DNA from: Leptodontidium sp. MPI-SDFR-AT-0119
Lineage: Eukaryota; Ascomycota; Leotiomycetes; Helotiales; Leptodontidiaceae
Reading direction: 5' to 3'
DNA length: 64,000 nt
NCBI GenBank assembly: GCA_020726505.1
Contig: JAHLEZ010000035.1
Coordinates: forward strand, 1 to 64,000
Shown here: positions 25,554 through 35,400 of the stretch, piece by piece
Layout: each line of letters opens with the position of its first letter
How positions within the stretch are numbered: the stretch's first letter is position 1
The notes under the pieces: model-generated
What the model was told of the DNA's origin: nothing
The model's input: the letters and a program-made list of their open reading frames with translations, nothing else
Database searches by the model: none
Program-made: the position numbers and the translations under genes

Positions 25554-26700
25554 ATGTCAGCAACCACCACCTTCTACGAAGGCAATTACGTAGAACCTAA
25601 TGAATCATACTTCTTCTTGACCCTTAGCTCGTACCTTGACAAGTGAGCTCATTGCTAAAACAAAGCAAACACTTGTCTTCGAAGCTACCTGTAAGGGCAC
25701 TGCAGTGGCGATCAAGGTTTGCGGAAGAGCTGGGTTCAAGAAATCTGCCAGAGTGTGGAGGAATGAGATAGGGCTTTCAAGTCTTAAATCGTGTAAGCAA
25801 CATAACGGAACATACTTCGTTGCTAGGCTTACCCTTCAACAGGCATCTATCGTCAAACTGGTAGATTAAAACGCCCGAGACATACTCCTCGAGTTTGAAT
25901 ATGTTAGGCAAAACCTTTCAAGTTCGTTAACTAACAGCGTATGTCACAACAATCAGGGGAAACTGCATATCAAATATGGATTGATTTTAGCAACGGCATA
26001 GAGTACCTTCCTTCCGAGATACTTCACCTTGATATTAAAGCCGAAAATATCCTCCTCGGCGGAGGCTGTCGGGCCAAGATTTGCGATTTGGATACTCTGT
26101 CCAAAATGCTGTCGCACTAATACCTTGGGATGTAGGAACGCCTGCTTATACACTACCAAGATTCCTTCGTACTGTAGGAGGGATAAAGCCCAATAAACCA
26201 CACAACAAGAGAGGTAGCATGTAGTGAGGTACGGGAGAGATTCTAGGTGTAGGAAATCGCAGATCGATCAAATCTAAAGATAATACATATCTGAAGAGCA
26301 TTAAAAGTCGAGGGAGGGGAGGAGAAAAAAGTGTATTAGATAATATCTATGAAAAGTCCTTCGTTGCTGAGTTGTTTTCAAGTGTTGAGCTCTTTTTTGT
26401 GGAAAGAGCCTATCCGGTCAGGTGACAAAGAAGCTACCGAGAGCCTTCTCCACTACAGTACTGGTAAACGAGGGCGCTCAGCTGATATCTAGGGCTGTGG
26501 ACTCGTGATGATGTTTGGTCTTGGCATATGGTTACTACTACTCCATGGTGAGTGGATGATCGCAAACATTCGTCCAGAGAAGAGGGATGCCGCTATAAAG
26601 ATGCTCAAGTAGCTTGGCGAGATAGAGAGAAGCAATGAGAGAATACCAGACAAATATTCTCTACTCTTTAAAATGTTTGCTATAAATCCAAGCTACTGAA
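25554..26700 (+). pseudogene. Decayed protein kinase gene
   Basis: Kinase landmarks occur in order but in different frames, so no intact protein is possible. The VAIK-type lysine region (AVAIKVC) lies near 25705 in one frame. The catalytic loop HLDIKAENILL at about 26025 is in a second. The activation and P+1 segment GTPAYT at about 26135 is in a third. A DVWSW string near 26510 marks the C-lobe. Several stop codons interrupt the C-terminal part. A plausible original N-terminus (MSATTTFYEGNYVEPNES) begins at 25554. Spacing between motifs is near normal, so this is a whole gene eroded by indels, not a fragment. It resembles the fungal Ser/Thr kinase-like genes often found in accessory regions; the subfamily is not recognised. 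Confidence 0.7.
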
Positions 26701-27019
26701 TCACATCTCCAGAACTGGTCAAGAATTTGCGTGGACCACTACAGGTTTAAGCACTTATTGAGGAACTCATTCTCTAAGCGGAAGGGGTCTTCAAGTTTTC
26801 TTTCTAGGGAGGGAAGTTTATCACACATGCAAACGGCATAGTTAAAGAAGGTGGTTTTGTGGCCGCTGCCTATGATCATTAGGCTCTCATGTTTTGCTGG
26901 CATTTTCTTCAATTTGTATTTAGGGGATTGTCCAGCACGCATCAGGTTCCGTTTGGAGAGGCAAAAGAGTGTTTATTATTGATATCCAACGTGCCCATTC
27001 CCATCCTGCTCTTCCAAAA
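26701..27019. other. Intergenic stretch between two pseudogenes
   Basis: No feature recognised; short frames only. Confidence 0.45.
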
Positions 27020-28372
27020 CTACTTATTAAAACGTGCGTCATTCTGCTTCTCCGCCCAATACGCCTTGAACTGATTCTTCTTCCGTTTCAGAAATTCCTC
27101 CTTCCCAGCAAGTGTTGCCGTATCTAACATCACTTCACCTAGGCCCTCCTGATACAGAACCTCCCAGAAGATTTGATCGATATCAAAACTACTCCTCGAT
27201 GCGAGGTTAAACCAGAAACGCTTGCTGTCCCACGACTCCCGCATCCGAGCCGAAAGCCGCGGCTCCCCTGATATAGCGGACTTGGCCTCAACGCGCTCCA
27301 TTGCGTGAAGAAACTGCTCTTTCCGCGGCTCGAAGAGATCCAGGAATTCCTACTTTCCTTCGCTCACCTCGACGCCCGGCTACTAAAGGATAAGCCACCA
27401 GGGCAAATCGTAGGCGAATTGGGCGGGCATGACGTCCGTAAACTCGAAGTCGAGTAGGGCGGTGATGCGCATTGTCTTGGGATCAACAAGCATATTCGAA
27501 GGCCGCAAATCATCGCAGAAGATCCGAAACGGCCTAGAATCGTCGACGGTACTACGCGCAGGAATTAACTTGCCGAAGCAATAGCGCGCGATGTACCGGT
27601 TCCAAGTAATGTCTTCGTCTTCGAAAGCAATATTGCGTTGCGTTTCGAGATGTGCTTGTAGGCAATGCGCGCGTGCTGCAAAGTAATCGCTTGAACAAGT
27701 GAATGACGATAGAGTCGTAAAGTAGTCGGCGGGAAAGCCAGTGAAACCAACGACCTCGTTCATATCATACGTCAGTGGTGGCTCAGCAACAACCCACTCG
27801 CCAGACACGTTAGAGATAGCCCCAATACGCGGGAATTCCAAGCGCGAAAGCTCTAGCATAAAGCTAGCGATTTGTTCGTAGATAATATCGAGCTTTGCCT
27901 CATTAATATCTAGATCCAAAACAGCGGGATCAGCTTCGTTCCGTAGGCTTTTTCAAGATATCACCGAGGCTTTCTCCTTCCATAAACTCCTCGATCATGA
28001 ATGGTCCCAATTGTTGTGGACCCTCCTCAGTGAAACCCCAATGATATATACGTGGAATAGGAATGCTCGTATATTCAGAGAGATAATTCATGATCATAAC
28101 CTCGTTCTTGACTTTTCTCTCTCGCCACGGCTCATATACTTCCCCAGAAGGGGAAAGCGAATGAGAGCACGCTCGTCAGTTTGAGCATTCTTAACGGCAA
28201 TGCTGAGGTTAAACGAGCCTTTGAAATAATTAAGAAATTCTCTAGCTTCATTCCATCCAAGGCGATTATTAACAAAGGACATAATCTCGTGTTTTGCCTC
28301 AACGATCTTGCGGATAAATCCGTGTTCCGCCTCTTGAGCGTTCTTCTGAGCGATGAAATCGAAGGGTATCAT
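27020..28372 (-). pseudogene. Aminoglycoside phosphotransferase-like (APH fold) pseudogene
   Basis: Nearly full-length gene for a fungal APH/choline-kinase-fold phosphotransferase, broken in several places. The ATG at 28372 begins a plausible N-terminus with ALIRFPLLGK. A one-base frameshift near 28108 precedes VKNEVMIMNYLSEYTSIPIP. A second shift and stop near 27945 precede DPAVLDLDINEAKLD. The main catalytic block is open: FRIFCDDLRPSNMLVD gives the Brenner-type loop (here CDDLRPSN instead of HGDLxxxN) and LLDFEFTDVMPAQF the metal-binding DxE/DxD element. After DLPWWLIL come two TAG codons and a third a few codons on, with homologous frame continuing to 27020. The TAGs could be former CAGs, as repeat-induced point mutation at CpA would give. 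Function before decay is unknown. Confidence 0.75.
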
Positions 28373-28485
28373 TGTATGGGAAGTGTAGAAGTCGGGTGGT
28401 GGGAATTGGCAGGGGGCGATAAAGATAAAGAGAAAGAGAACGACGGAGTTGGTGGGGCGAGCGCCCTTCTTTAAGTTGTTGGTTG

Positions 28486-28710
28486 TACGGAGGTACAGCG
28501 GTTCTTTGTGGTAATAGCACTAGTAGGGACTCCCTAGCCTAACACTTCATAACTCTATAACTACGCATTCAAAAAATTCCATTCTAACCATAGAATAGTT
28601 TTTAAATGAATCTCTACATGTAAATTTTTTTTTTTCGTATCTTTATTGTGCGTGGTTGTTGCGTTGATTCGAGACCCTGCCATTACCACACTTACCGCTG
28701 TACCTCCGTA
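28486..28710. mobile_element. MITE-like element with terminal inverted repeats and TA ends
   Basis: A 225-bp segment whose ends are inverted copies. The first 17 bases starting TACGGAGGTACAGCGGT are repeated perfectly in reverse at the right end. After a short mismatch GTGGTAAT also matches, and weaker similarity (GCA...AGGG..TC) extends the arms to about 45 bp. The flanking TA on both sides fits a Tc1/mariner-type TA target duplication. There is no coding capacity; the interior is AT-rich with a T12 run. It lies about 115 bp upstream of the APH-like pseudogene start. Length, arms and absence of a transposase suit a non-autonomous element. Confidence 0.75.
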
Positions 28711-29186
28711 TTTCAGTTAAGCCACCACCAACCAATATGCCTAGGTCCACTGGCGTTTTACGGCAATGGCCCATGATTGCTTCAGGGATGCTTTAAGGAA
28801 TTTATGCATCCCATCGTGGCAGCCAATAAAGCATTTAGAAAACCAAAATGGCGGTTCTTCATCAAATCATAAACAGCGGAACCCATACGGAGGTGCAAAA
28901 TGAAGGCGGTGAGCCAAACGTAGATGTCACAAGAGTCGAGGAAATGTAGTTTTCAAATGAGTATGTGTATTTGTGTTCCTCATCTAAACGAGTGCGGATG
29001 TGCAAATTCAACACGCATTCAGATTTTGGAAACAACAGCCAAACTAAGAAAATCATGACAAACACCGCCACCCAGTCTTCTTCACATGGATGAGCATGAG
29101 GATCCAGTTGGGTTCCTTATTCACGATTAGTGAGGCCGGTATATTAGGGCTGTTGTTGGAATATACCTCCGTCGGTTCAGGAGCAG
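28711..29186. other. Intergenic region right of the MITE
   Basis: No gene or repeat recognised. Confidence 0.45.
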
Positions 29187-29398
29187 TTAGACACCCTTGC
29201 CACGAGCAGTCTGGGAGGAAGTCCCGGCATCCAGTGACATGTTCTTCATTTCCTCCGCTTTCTTCGCCTCTTCCTCCTCATCCTTCTTGCGACGTCTTTC
29301 CATGGCAGCCTCGCGGGTCTTCTGAGACGCTTCGCCTAGCTTGATGAGGTCGGTCGTCGATGGCGGAGGTCCGTGATGTTGCCCTCTCTGTCAGCCAT
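29187..29398 (-). pseudogene. Small charged-helix protein gene with apparent frameshift
   Basis: Reading from the ATG at 29398 gives MADREGNITD and then runs into a stop in a shifted frame. The adjacent frame continues as DLIKLGEASQKTRE, a Lys/Glu-rich helix (MERRRKKDEEEEAKKAEEM) and a short tail ending at TAA 29187-29189. A single missing base near 29365 would join the two into a protein of about 70 residues. Coding character is clear from the helix, but whether this is a sequencing error, a decayed gene or a gene with a different first exon cannot be told. No function recognised. Confidence 0.45.
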
Positions 29399-31169
29399 AA
29401 TGATTGCGTTGATTTGGGGTTGTGCGGGTTTAGATTTAAGATGATTGGTAGGAATTGATGTATTGTAGAAAATTTAGAAGAGAACAGCGAATTCCAACTT
29501 GTTAATAGGGTCCTTGTATAGAACGGTTCGGTCTCCTGTGACTCTACTTTCTTTATAGACGTCGTCGCCCTGGATAGAAGCTATCGGGCTTGATAAACAT
29601 GCAAGGGGAGCGCATATGCACCGCCCCGGGGGAGTGAGGTTGAGTGAGCCTGACTCTGGGGGTGAATAAATATGCACCCCACCTTCCAGCAGGTCAGGTT
29701 CATGACAAAAGCAAGACGTGCACCAACACTGCCCATCCGAACGCCTGTGTAGAATCTGGTGGGTGCGATGGTGGGTGCGTGGCGCGAGGGAGAAAATGAA
29801 ATCTGTCGCTGGACCAATCTTTGACGGAAAAAAATGGCGCGTCTACTATCCCTCAGCGTAGTGTGGATGAATTCTATTAGCAGGGTGGGTCAAGCCAGAC
29901 AGTTGAGTCATTATTGTTGCTCAGAGACGGTCTTGGATAGATTATGATCTTTCGTTCGATCCAAAGACTTCCATGAGGTTATTTATTCATTTGCAAGCGG
30001 AACTTCGCGAAGTGGGGGCGGGGCTCAAGCGCATGTGATTTGCCCAGCAGACTGATGACGACCGATTTGAGATTCTGAGAATCCTACTATCGTATTTCTT
30101 TATCGAATGTTTTCCTAATAAGTCAAGATCCTATAGGTATAGATACAACGCCTCATCAAACTTATCTACTGTAAAAAGCTGAAAAGGGTTAAATTCGAGT
30201 TTAGTTACACCAGTATCGATGACGATGGAGAGAAAATAGTTTGGACGCATGATCACGTTCTGAATCACCAACTTGCATGTCTGATGAAATGCAGAGACTG
30301 CAATAGTCTCTTTCAGTGAGGTAGAAGTGCATGTAGAGGTGCGCATATCTCACATCACGTGCAGATATTTGATGGTCAAGCTTCCCAGTGTAAAAGAAGG
30401 GTAGACATAAAGTTCCATCTCTCAAGTTGGTGTCGCTGCCAGTGGGCAGAGCACCAGGGGAAACAGCTCCGAGATCGAATGTCTCCAAGTGTGGAAATAT
30501 GTAGAGTGAGTCCTCTGTCCCACTGGGGAAGTAAAGCTCCCCTGCGCGCAATTGATATTTGTCGCTGGTTGTTGTGCCTCGATTATTCCATGTGACTCTT
30601 CTGAGGCTGCCTCAATTTCACTTCTAGTCCACCCGATCCTACAAAGAATCTCCGTCTTGATGCATATTAGCTGTTACCATCATCAAGTTCACTGTCAGAG
30701 AACCTTACGGACCACTGGAGGGGAGAAAGGTTTTCCCGATTGATGACCAAATTGAACTCAATGTGATCATCGGTATGCTGAAGACGAAAATGGTCGTGTT
30801 AGAGATGAAAGACACTTTGGGCGATTTTTGGAATATACCGTGCAATAGTAATATCTACGATAGTCTCATATCATCAAACCGAGATTCGCCTTTCTCTCCG
30901 ACAGAAACAAACATTGCCCAGATCCCCCTGCCCCAAGCTTCTTGCTATGTGAGCTCCATCTCCTTTGCTGGCACCGTCGCACGTGCCTCACCGTCACTGA
31001 CGTTGATGAAAGGTCTACGTGTACAACATGGAGATGTCTCTGGCAAATATAGTTGCTCTTAACTTGGTCAAAGAGGAGGAGGCTCGGATTGTTAACTGTG
31101 GCATTTGGGCAAATGGTGGACTTTCAGCTGTGGATGCTAGGGGCCCCTAAACCATATGTGGCCATGATG

Positions 31170-31187
31170 CTAACTTCAGCTGAGTGC
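31170..31187 (+). repeat. Short dispersed repeat, copy 1
   Basis: CTAACTTCAGCTGAGTGC, identical to 33497-33514. Both copies are followed within a few bases by TTGCATGC. It sits directly left of the longer dispersed repeat at 31197. Confidence 0.6.
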
Positions 31188-31196
31188 CTTGCATGC

Positions 31197-31242
31197 GGAG
31201 CGTGAAGTAAAGTTAGTTGGCTGGCCAGCCAAAAGGGGCTTA
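31197..31242 (+). repeat. Dispersed repeat, copy 2
   Basis: Near-identical to 24272-24321 upstream of set1; see that entry. Confidence 0.7.
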
Positions 31243-32213
31243 TGTAGACCATGGAGTGGTCCAAGAATTCCCAGAGCTGTCTACGGCGAGTGGTAATGAA
31301 TGTTATTTGGCTTTGAGGGATCTGAAGAGGAGGGATAGGATGTCTTGGGCAGATTCTTTAAAAATATAAACACAATTATTTATAAATAATTAGGTTAGTG
31401 AATACAAAGAAGTTGTGGTCGAGGTAGCAAAAATCAAGCGCAACCAATGTATATACATAGAATAACCAAGATACCAACAATGTGTTCGGAATACAATCCA
31501 CCAAAACATAACAAGAGCCATCAAACAGAGTAACGACTTTTCTCAAAAAAGAGTATGGCCTTCTCATCAACTCCCAAGATTGTACATGCAGTCATGCACA
31601 GATACTGCTGCGAGTCCATGATTATTCAGTTCGACGGTTGGGGTTTGGTCTTTCCCGTATTGTTCTCCATGCCAGACCAGTCGAGATTGAAACCCATGTA
31701 CTCGATTAGCATGTACAACAAAAGCTTCAACGGCAGACATTGTAGATCCACATGACACACATGTGTTGTTGGGACAGGCGAGAGGGAAAAAATCAAATCA
31801 TCCTCGACTGTTGAGCTTTGCTTCAAGTATGGTACCTCGTCCTGCCAGGATCCACTGGACAAGATTTCCGGCCTTGCAGCGCGAGAGGCAACTCCTGTCG
31901 ATTACTCTATCCCCTTGATAACACTGCTTGAATCCGTCTTGACGCACCATATCAAGGATCACCTCCAGACTCGCGAAGTGTCGTCGGGGACTCTCAGTAC
32001 TTCCATGAAATATTAAACGCAGAGCTAGATGACTGTTCCAACATGCCAGCCCATCACAAACCACCAGCATCAAACTTCCATCATCCCACCAGCGAACCGA
32101 TTTGAGGTCGCAAAACGCACATCTAGGCATTGTCCAATCCGATCACATCCCAAGAATTTAGGCTCCTTTGACGAGAAGTCCGAGACTTTATCTCCGGCCC
32201 AGTTTGGCCCTTA

Positions 32214-33254
32214 TCATTCAAAAACAGAAGCTATTTCTCCTTCGTGAAATTGAATTGGTTGTAGAAATGATAGCCGGTTTTGGGGAGCAAGTTGCGCTTT
32301 CCATTCGTCGGTTTCAGGCCCTTGCCCAAGATCTTTCCAAATAGTAATTGTAAATTTTATAGTACAATTATTATTATGCTCAAAGCTAGCCTTATATTCA
32401 GTTCGGCAATATCGGCATCGCTGAAATCCCGAGTAGATATTCCATGATATCTTTTTATCACTAGTATTGGTTTCGTAATATAGTAATGACCACGTCTCAA
32501 GGGAGGGATCATACGATGTTGTACTCGTAATGCGAAGATTGGTAGTCTCCTTTTTCGATTCGACTGTAAGATGCGGGCATATCCAGAACCATATTGGGTA
32601 TTGTCCAATACCTATACAGGTATTATCAAAAGCTATGCGGTTGCAAGTAAATAAGGAACCATTTTTGATTCGACATTTGGCTTTTTCTCTGTGAATTAAA
32701 GTACCCCAGGCGGACGTGTGGAATTCTCCTGACAAAAGATTCAAGAGCTGGCGACTTCGAGTATCGTATCCAAAGAGATGATAATGCTTCATTACCATCT
32801 TGAAAACAGCAGTACTAAAATTGTTGTGAATATATGATGTAACCATTGCTTTTCTATCGTCGACGAGACAACAACTCGGCTGTATTACTTGCAAAATGTG
32901 TCGACCCCTCTCGGTGTATTTCCTAGCATCTTGTATCTTATGGAGCTTTTTGCAAGAATTGCAAACAATTTGGTTTTGAAGATCATGTTCTATAAGTTTT
33001 AAGAACGCCAGTGTTTCGTTGGAGGTCGCCAAGTTCTCAAGGTGTCGAGTTCCGATTAAGAGAAGAATTTGTCGGCAAGAGAGAGAAAATGATACAGCTG
33101 CGGTAATAGGAAGGTCGTTGGCAATTTGTTGTAATAACTCTCTTGGGAGCTTAGCTAATGGCGAGTTTTCTAATGCATTGACTGCGGGATGTCGAGAAAA
33201 GCATTTTATTCCCTGTTGAAAGAGGACGAAGAGTCTCTTGATGTAATTCATCAT
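32214..33254 (-). CDS. F-box-like protein
   Basis: Uninterrupted 346-residue frame with no intron. An F-box-type segment lies at about residues 33-60 (LAKLPRELLQQIANDLP followed by AAVSFSLSCR). F-box proteins dock substrates to SCF ubiquitin ligases through Skp1. A following CNSCKKLHKI (Cys-x2-Cys) matches a feature common in small fungal F-box proteins that otherwise share little. The C-terminal half is rich in aromatic residues with further paired Cys (RCRYCRTEY), possibly a metal site. No leucine-rich or WD repeats are visible, so the target is unknown. It is intact although flanked on both sides by decayed genes. AT-richer codon use than the housekeeping genes is evident by eye. Confidence 0.7.
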   Translation of the reverse strand: MMNYIKRLFVLFQQGIKCFSRHPAVNALENSPLAKLPRELLQQIANDLPITAAVSFSLSCRQILLLIGTRHLENLATSNETLAFLKLIEHDLQNQIVCNSCKKLHKIQDARKYTERGRHILQVIQPSCCLVDDRKAMVTSYIHNNFSTAVFKMVMKHYHLFGYDTRSRQLLNLLSGEFHTSAWGTLIHREKAKCRIKNGSLFTCNRIAFDNTCIGIGQYPIWFWICPHLTVESKKETTNLRITSTTSYDPSLETWSLLYYETNTSDKKISWNIYSGFQRCRYCRTEYKASFEHNNNCTIKFTITIWKDLGQGPETDEWKAQLAPQNRLSFLQPIQFHEGEIASVFE

Positions 33255-33617
33255 GAAATCAGAGTACGATGTTGTAGGACTTGAGACTGCTGCAAAAAAG
33301 ATTTAAGATGTAATGGAATTGAGATGTGGAAAAAGCTAGGCTAGCTAGTGTGATCACATGGCTGGTTACCGAAGCAAGAGGTGCTGAGGGGGGATAGCGT
33401 GGATTAGCTGAAAGCGCTAAGGTTCTGTGGCTAGGTTGGCACATAGGTGACTAGTATTTGGGCAAGTGGTGTCGTTGAGCGACACGTGACCCGGCCCTAA
33501 CTTCAGCTGAGTGCTTTCACTGCTTTGCATGCAGCCTCATTAATGTCATTATTTGTTCTTAGATATTGGCATGAAAAGAGTTGCCTTACAGAGCCTGAAT
33601 TTTCACACCCACAAATC
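33255..33617. other. Intergenic region with short dispersed repeat
   Basis: Upstream flank of the F-box gene; the only notable element is the short repeat copy at 33497-33514. Confidence 0.45.
33497..33514 (+). repeat. Short dispersed repeat, copy 2
   Basis: Identical 18-mer to 31170-31187. TTGCATGC follows after an extra nine-base insertion relative to copy 1. Confidence 0.6.
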
Positions 33618-35400
33618 ATGTACACGCCTCTCGCAGACTCGGATGATATCCGGCTCCTCGTCCTCCAACCTCGTCCGAGGACTTCCATTGACAAGACCAT
33701 CAAATGCTCAATGATTACCGCAAAACTCTCATCGAAACCCGAATATGAAGCATTTTCATACATGTGGGGTCCCGAAGACTGCCTCACAACTTTCAGTATC
33801 AGCCTGGGTGGAAAGCCATTTGCAGTTCGCGAGAACCTCCACCAAGCCTTGCTCTCTCTTTGAGATGATAACGCACCCCGAGTCCTCTGGGCTGACGCCC
33901 TTTGTATCAACCAAGACGACGTTCAGGAACGAGGGCATCAAGTCCGTCAAATGAGCGAAGTCTACTCTACCGCAAAACAAGTCCTTGTCTGGTTAGGCAT
34001 ATATCATCAGTCCAGCTCACAACCCCGCAGCAATGATCCCTTACTCCTTCTCAAGCGTCTGGAGCGGCACAACAGTGACACGCTGGCTACGGATGCTTTT
34101 GAAGTTCTCAGTGTCCTGTCTTGCAACGAGTACTGGCAAAGGCTCTGGATTATCCAGGAGATTTATACAGTAAAACGCGTCATCATCCATACTGGAATGG
34201 ACTGGGAAATCCTATCTGAAGCACCCATCCGCACCAAGTACCTCGCGATCAACATCTGGTCCCACGTGGATTGGTCTCTTCATAGACGGGTCCAGAGCCA
34301 TATTATGGGGAGTTCAAGGCTCACATATGCATTGATCGGACGTACGGGGATCATATGAAGCGCTCCAGCGGCACCTTGAGCTTTAAATACGGGGAAACAT
34401 CCTGTCAAGACCTCCGGGACAAAATTTTCGGTCTCCATGCTCTTGCATTGCCCTGCTGCGTACTGGCGACTCCCGTGGACTATTCCGTGCATTCCACGGC
34501 CATATTAGGGTCTGCGTTAGCCCATTTCTTGTTCCATCACAGTAATAAGGGATCAGAGAGTTCGATAAACGATGCCATTGACTTCCACAGGTGGCTTTCT
34601 GCCGAGCTGAGCGGCTGTTTTGACCTCTCTGTTGTTGCTTCACTTTCGGAATCGAAAGCCTACAATGACAGTCAATATCTTCTGGATGTTCCCTGCACTG
34701 GAAAAGTCAGTGGTCGTACAACGCACGTCTAGTCTCTGTGCAAAGAGCCGGGCACCTCCAATTCTATTTCGGGGTCTGCGTATCCCCTCTCCGCCGCGGC
34801 TGATTAGAATCTCTCACTTGTGATGTCGCGTTGCCAAATTCTTTTCAACCGTCCACACAAGCATCAAAAGCAATCAAGGGAGCGTGTTTGAACGAGGAAA
34901 TTCGTTTAGTAGATTCCGTCCCCGGTTGGGCCCTCGAAAAAGACGTCCTGCAGGATGGAACTGGGCCACCAACCAGCTGCGAAGAATCATAATTCGGGCT
35001 CAGTGCCGATGCTGTCAACCAGCTTCTCTCAGATGCTAGAGACGCCGCAAATCGAGTCAATCGATCCTACTGCATCCTCGTGTTCGACGACAATGGACTC
35101 ATATTTTTTGCATCCCAAGGAGCTAGAGTAGGGGATACTCTCTGTCGGTTTGGGGGCTGTACCGTCGTCGCATCATTACGGGAGCAGCGCAGTTCAAATA
35201 TCTTTGATGCCTGGGGACTGCTAGGGTGCCATGTTGGGGTTCTACCGCCGGTGAATGTTAGGGAGCCCATACAGGGAGGAACTCCTTGGAGTAATATCCC
35301 GACCGAGAATAAAATTACCTTGAGATTGAATATCCCAAGTGTACAAATGCTCACGCGGGCATCTGCATTGCACAGTATTACATGTATTGAAGGCGAGTAA
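33618..35400 (+). pseudogene. Broken HET-domain (heterokaryon incompatibility) gene
   Basis: HET-domain gene with its hallmarks still readable. The start MYTPLADSDDIRLLVLQP at 33618 leads to EAFSYMWG, then a TGA at 33861-33863 where relatives usually have Arg. The frame resumes as APRVLWADALCINQDD and WQRLWIIQEIY. It is lost near 34350 and picked up in another frame at LRDKIFGLHALALPC. The C-terminal glycine-rich block typical of these proteins (FASQGARVGDTLC) is in a third frame and ends at 35400. At least one nonsense change and two frameshifts are needed, so the gene is dead unless sequencing errors are involved. The TGA could come from CGA by a C-to-T change. Intact HET genes lie 8 and 16 kb to the right. 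Confidence 0.85.

Larger units (their letters stand above)
29399..32213. other. Degraded region with unrecognised coding-like stretches
   Basis: A frame open from about 30684 to 31060 (+) reads FTVREPYGPLEGRKVFP, MVVLEMKDTLGDFWNIP and more. An adjacent frame at about 31018-31150 (+) reads VYVYNMEMSLANIVAL to DARGP and stop. They look like exons of one gene, but I cannot name it and see no clear start. On the minus strand 30131-30551 has two overlapping frames (for example FDLGAVSPGALPTGS and QNVIMRPNYFLSIVIDTG) that may be another relic. The 18-bp palindrome AATTATTTATAAATAATT is at 31374-31391. The rest holds nothing I can support. Confidence 0.4.

Noticed and set aside
31374..31391. Perfect 18-bp palindrome AATTATTTATAAATAATT
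   Set aside because: It is composed only of A and T in an AT-rich area, so chance is a fair explanation. No stem-loop function or neighbouring gene end is evident.
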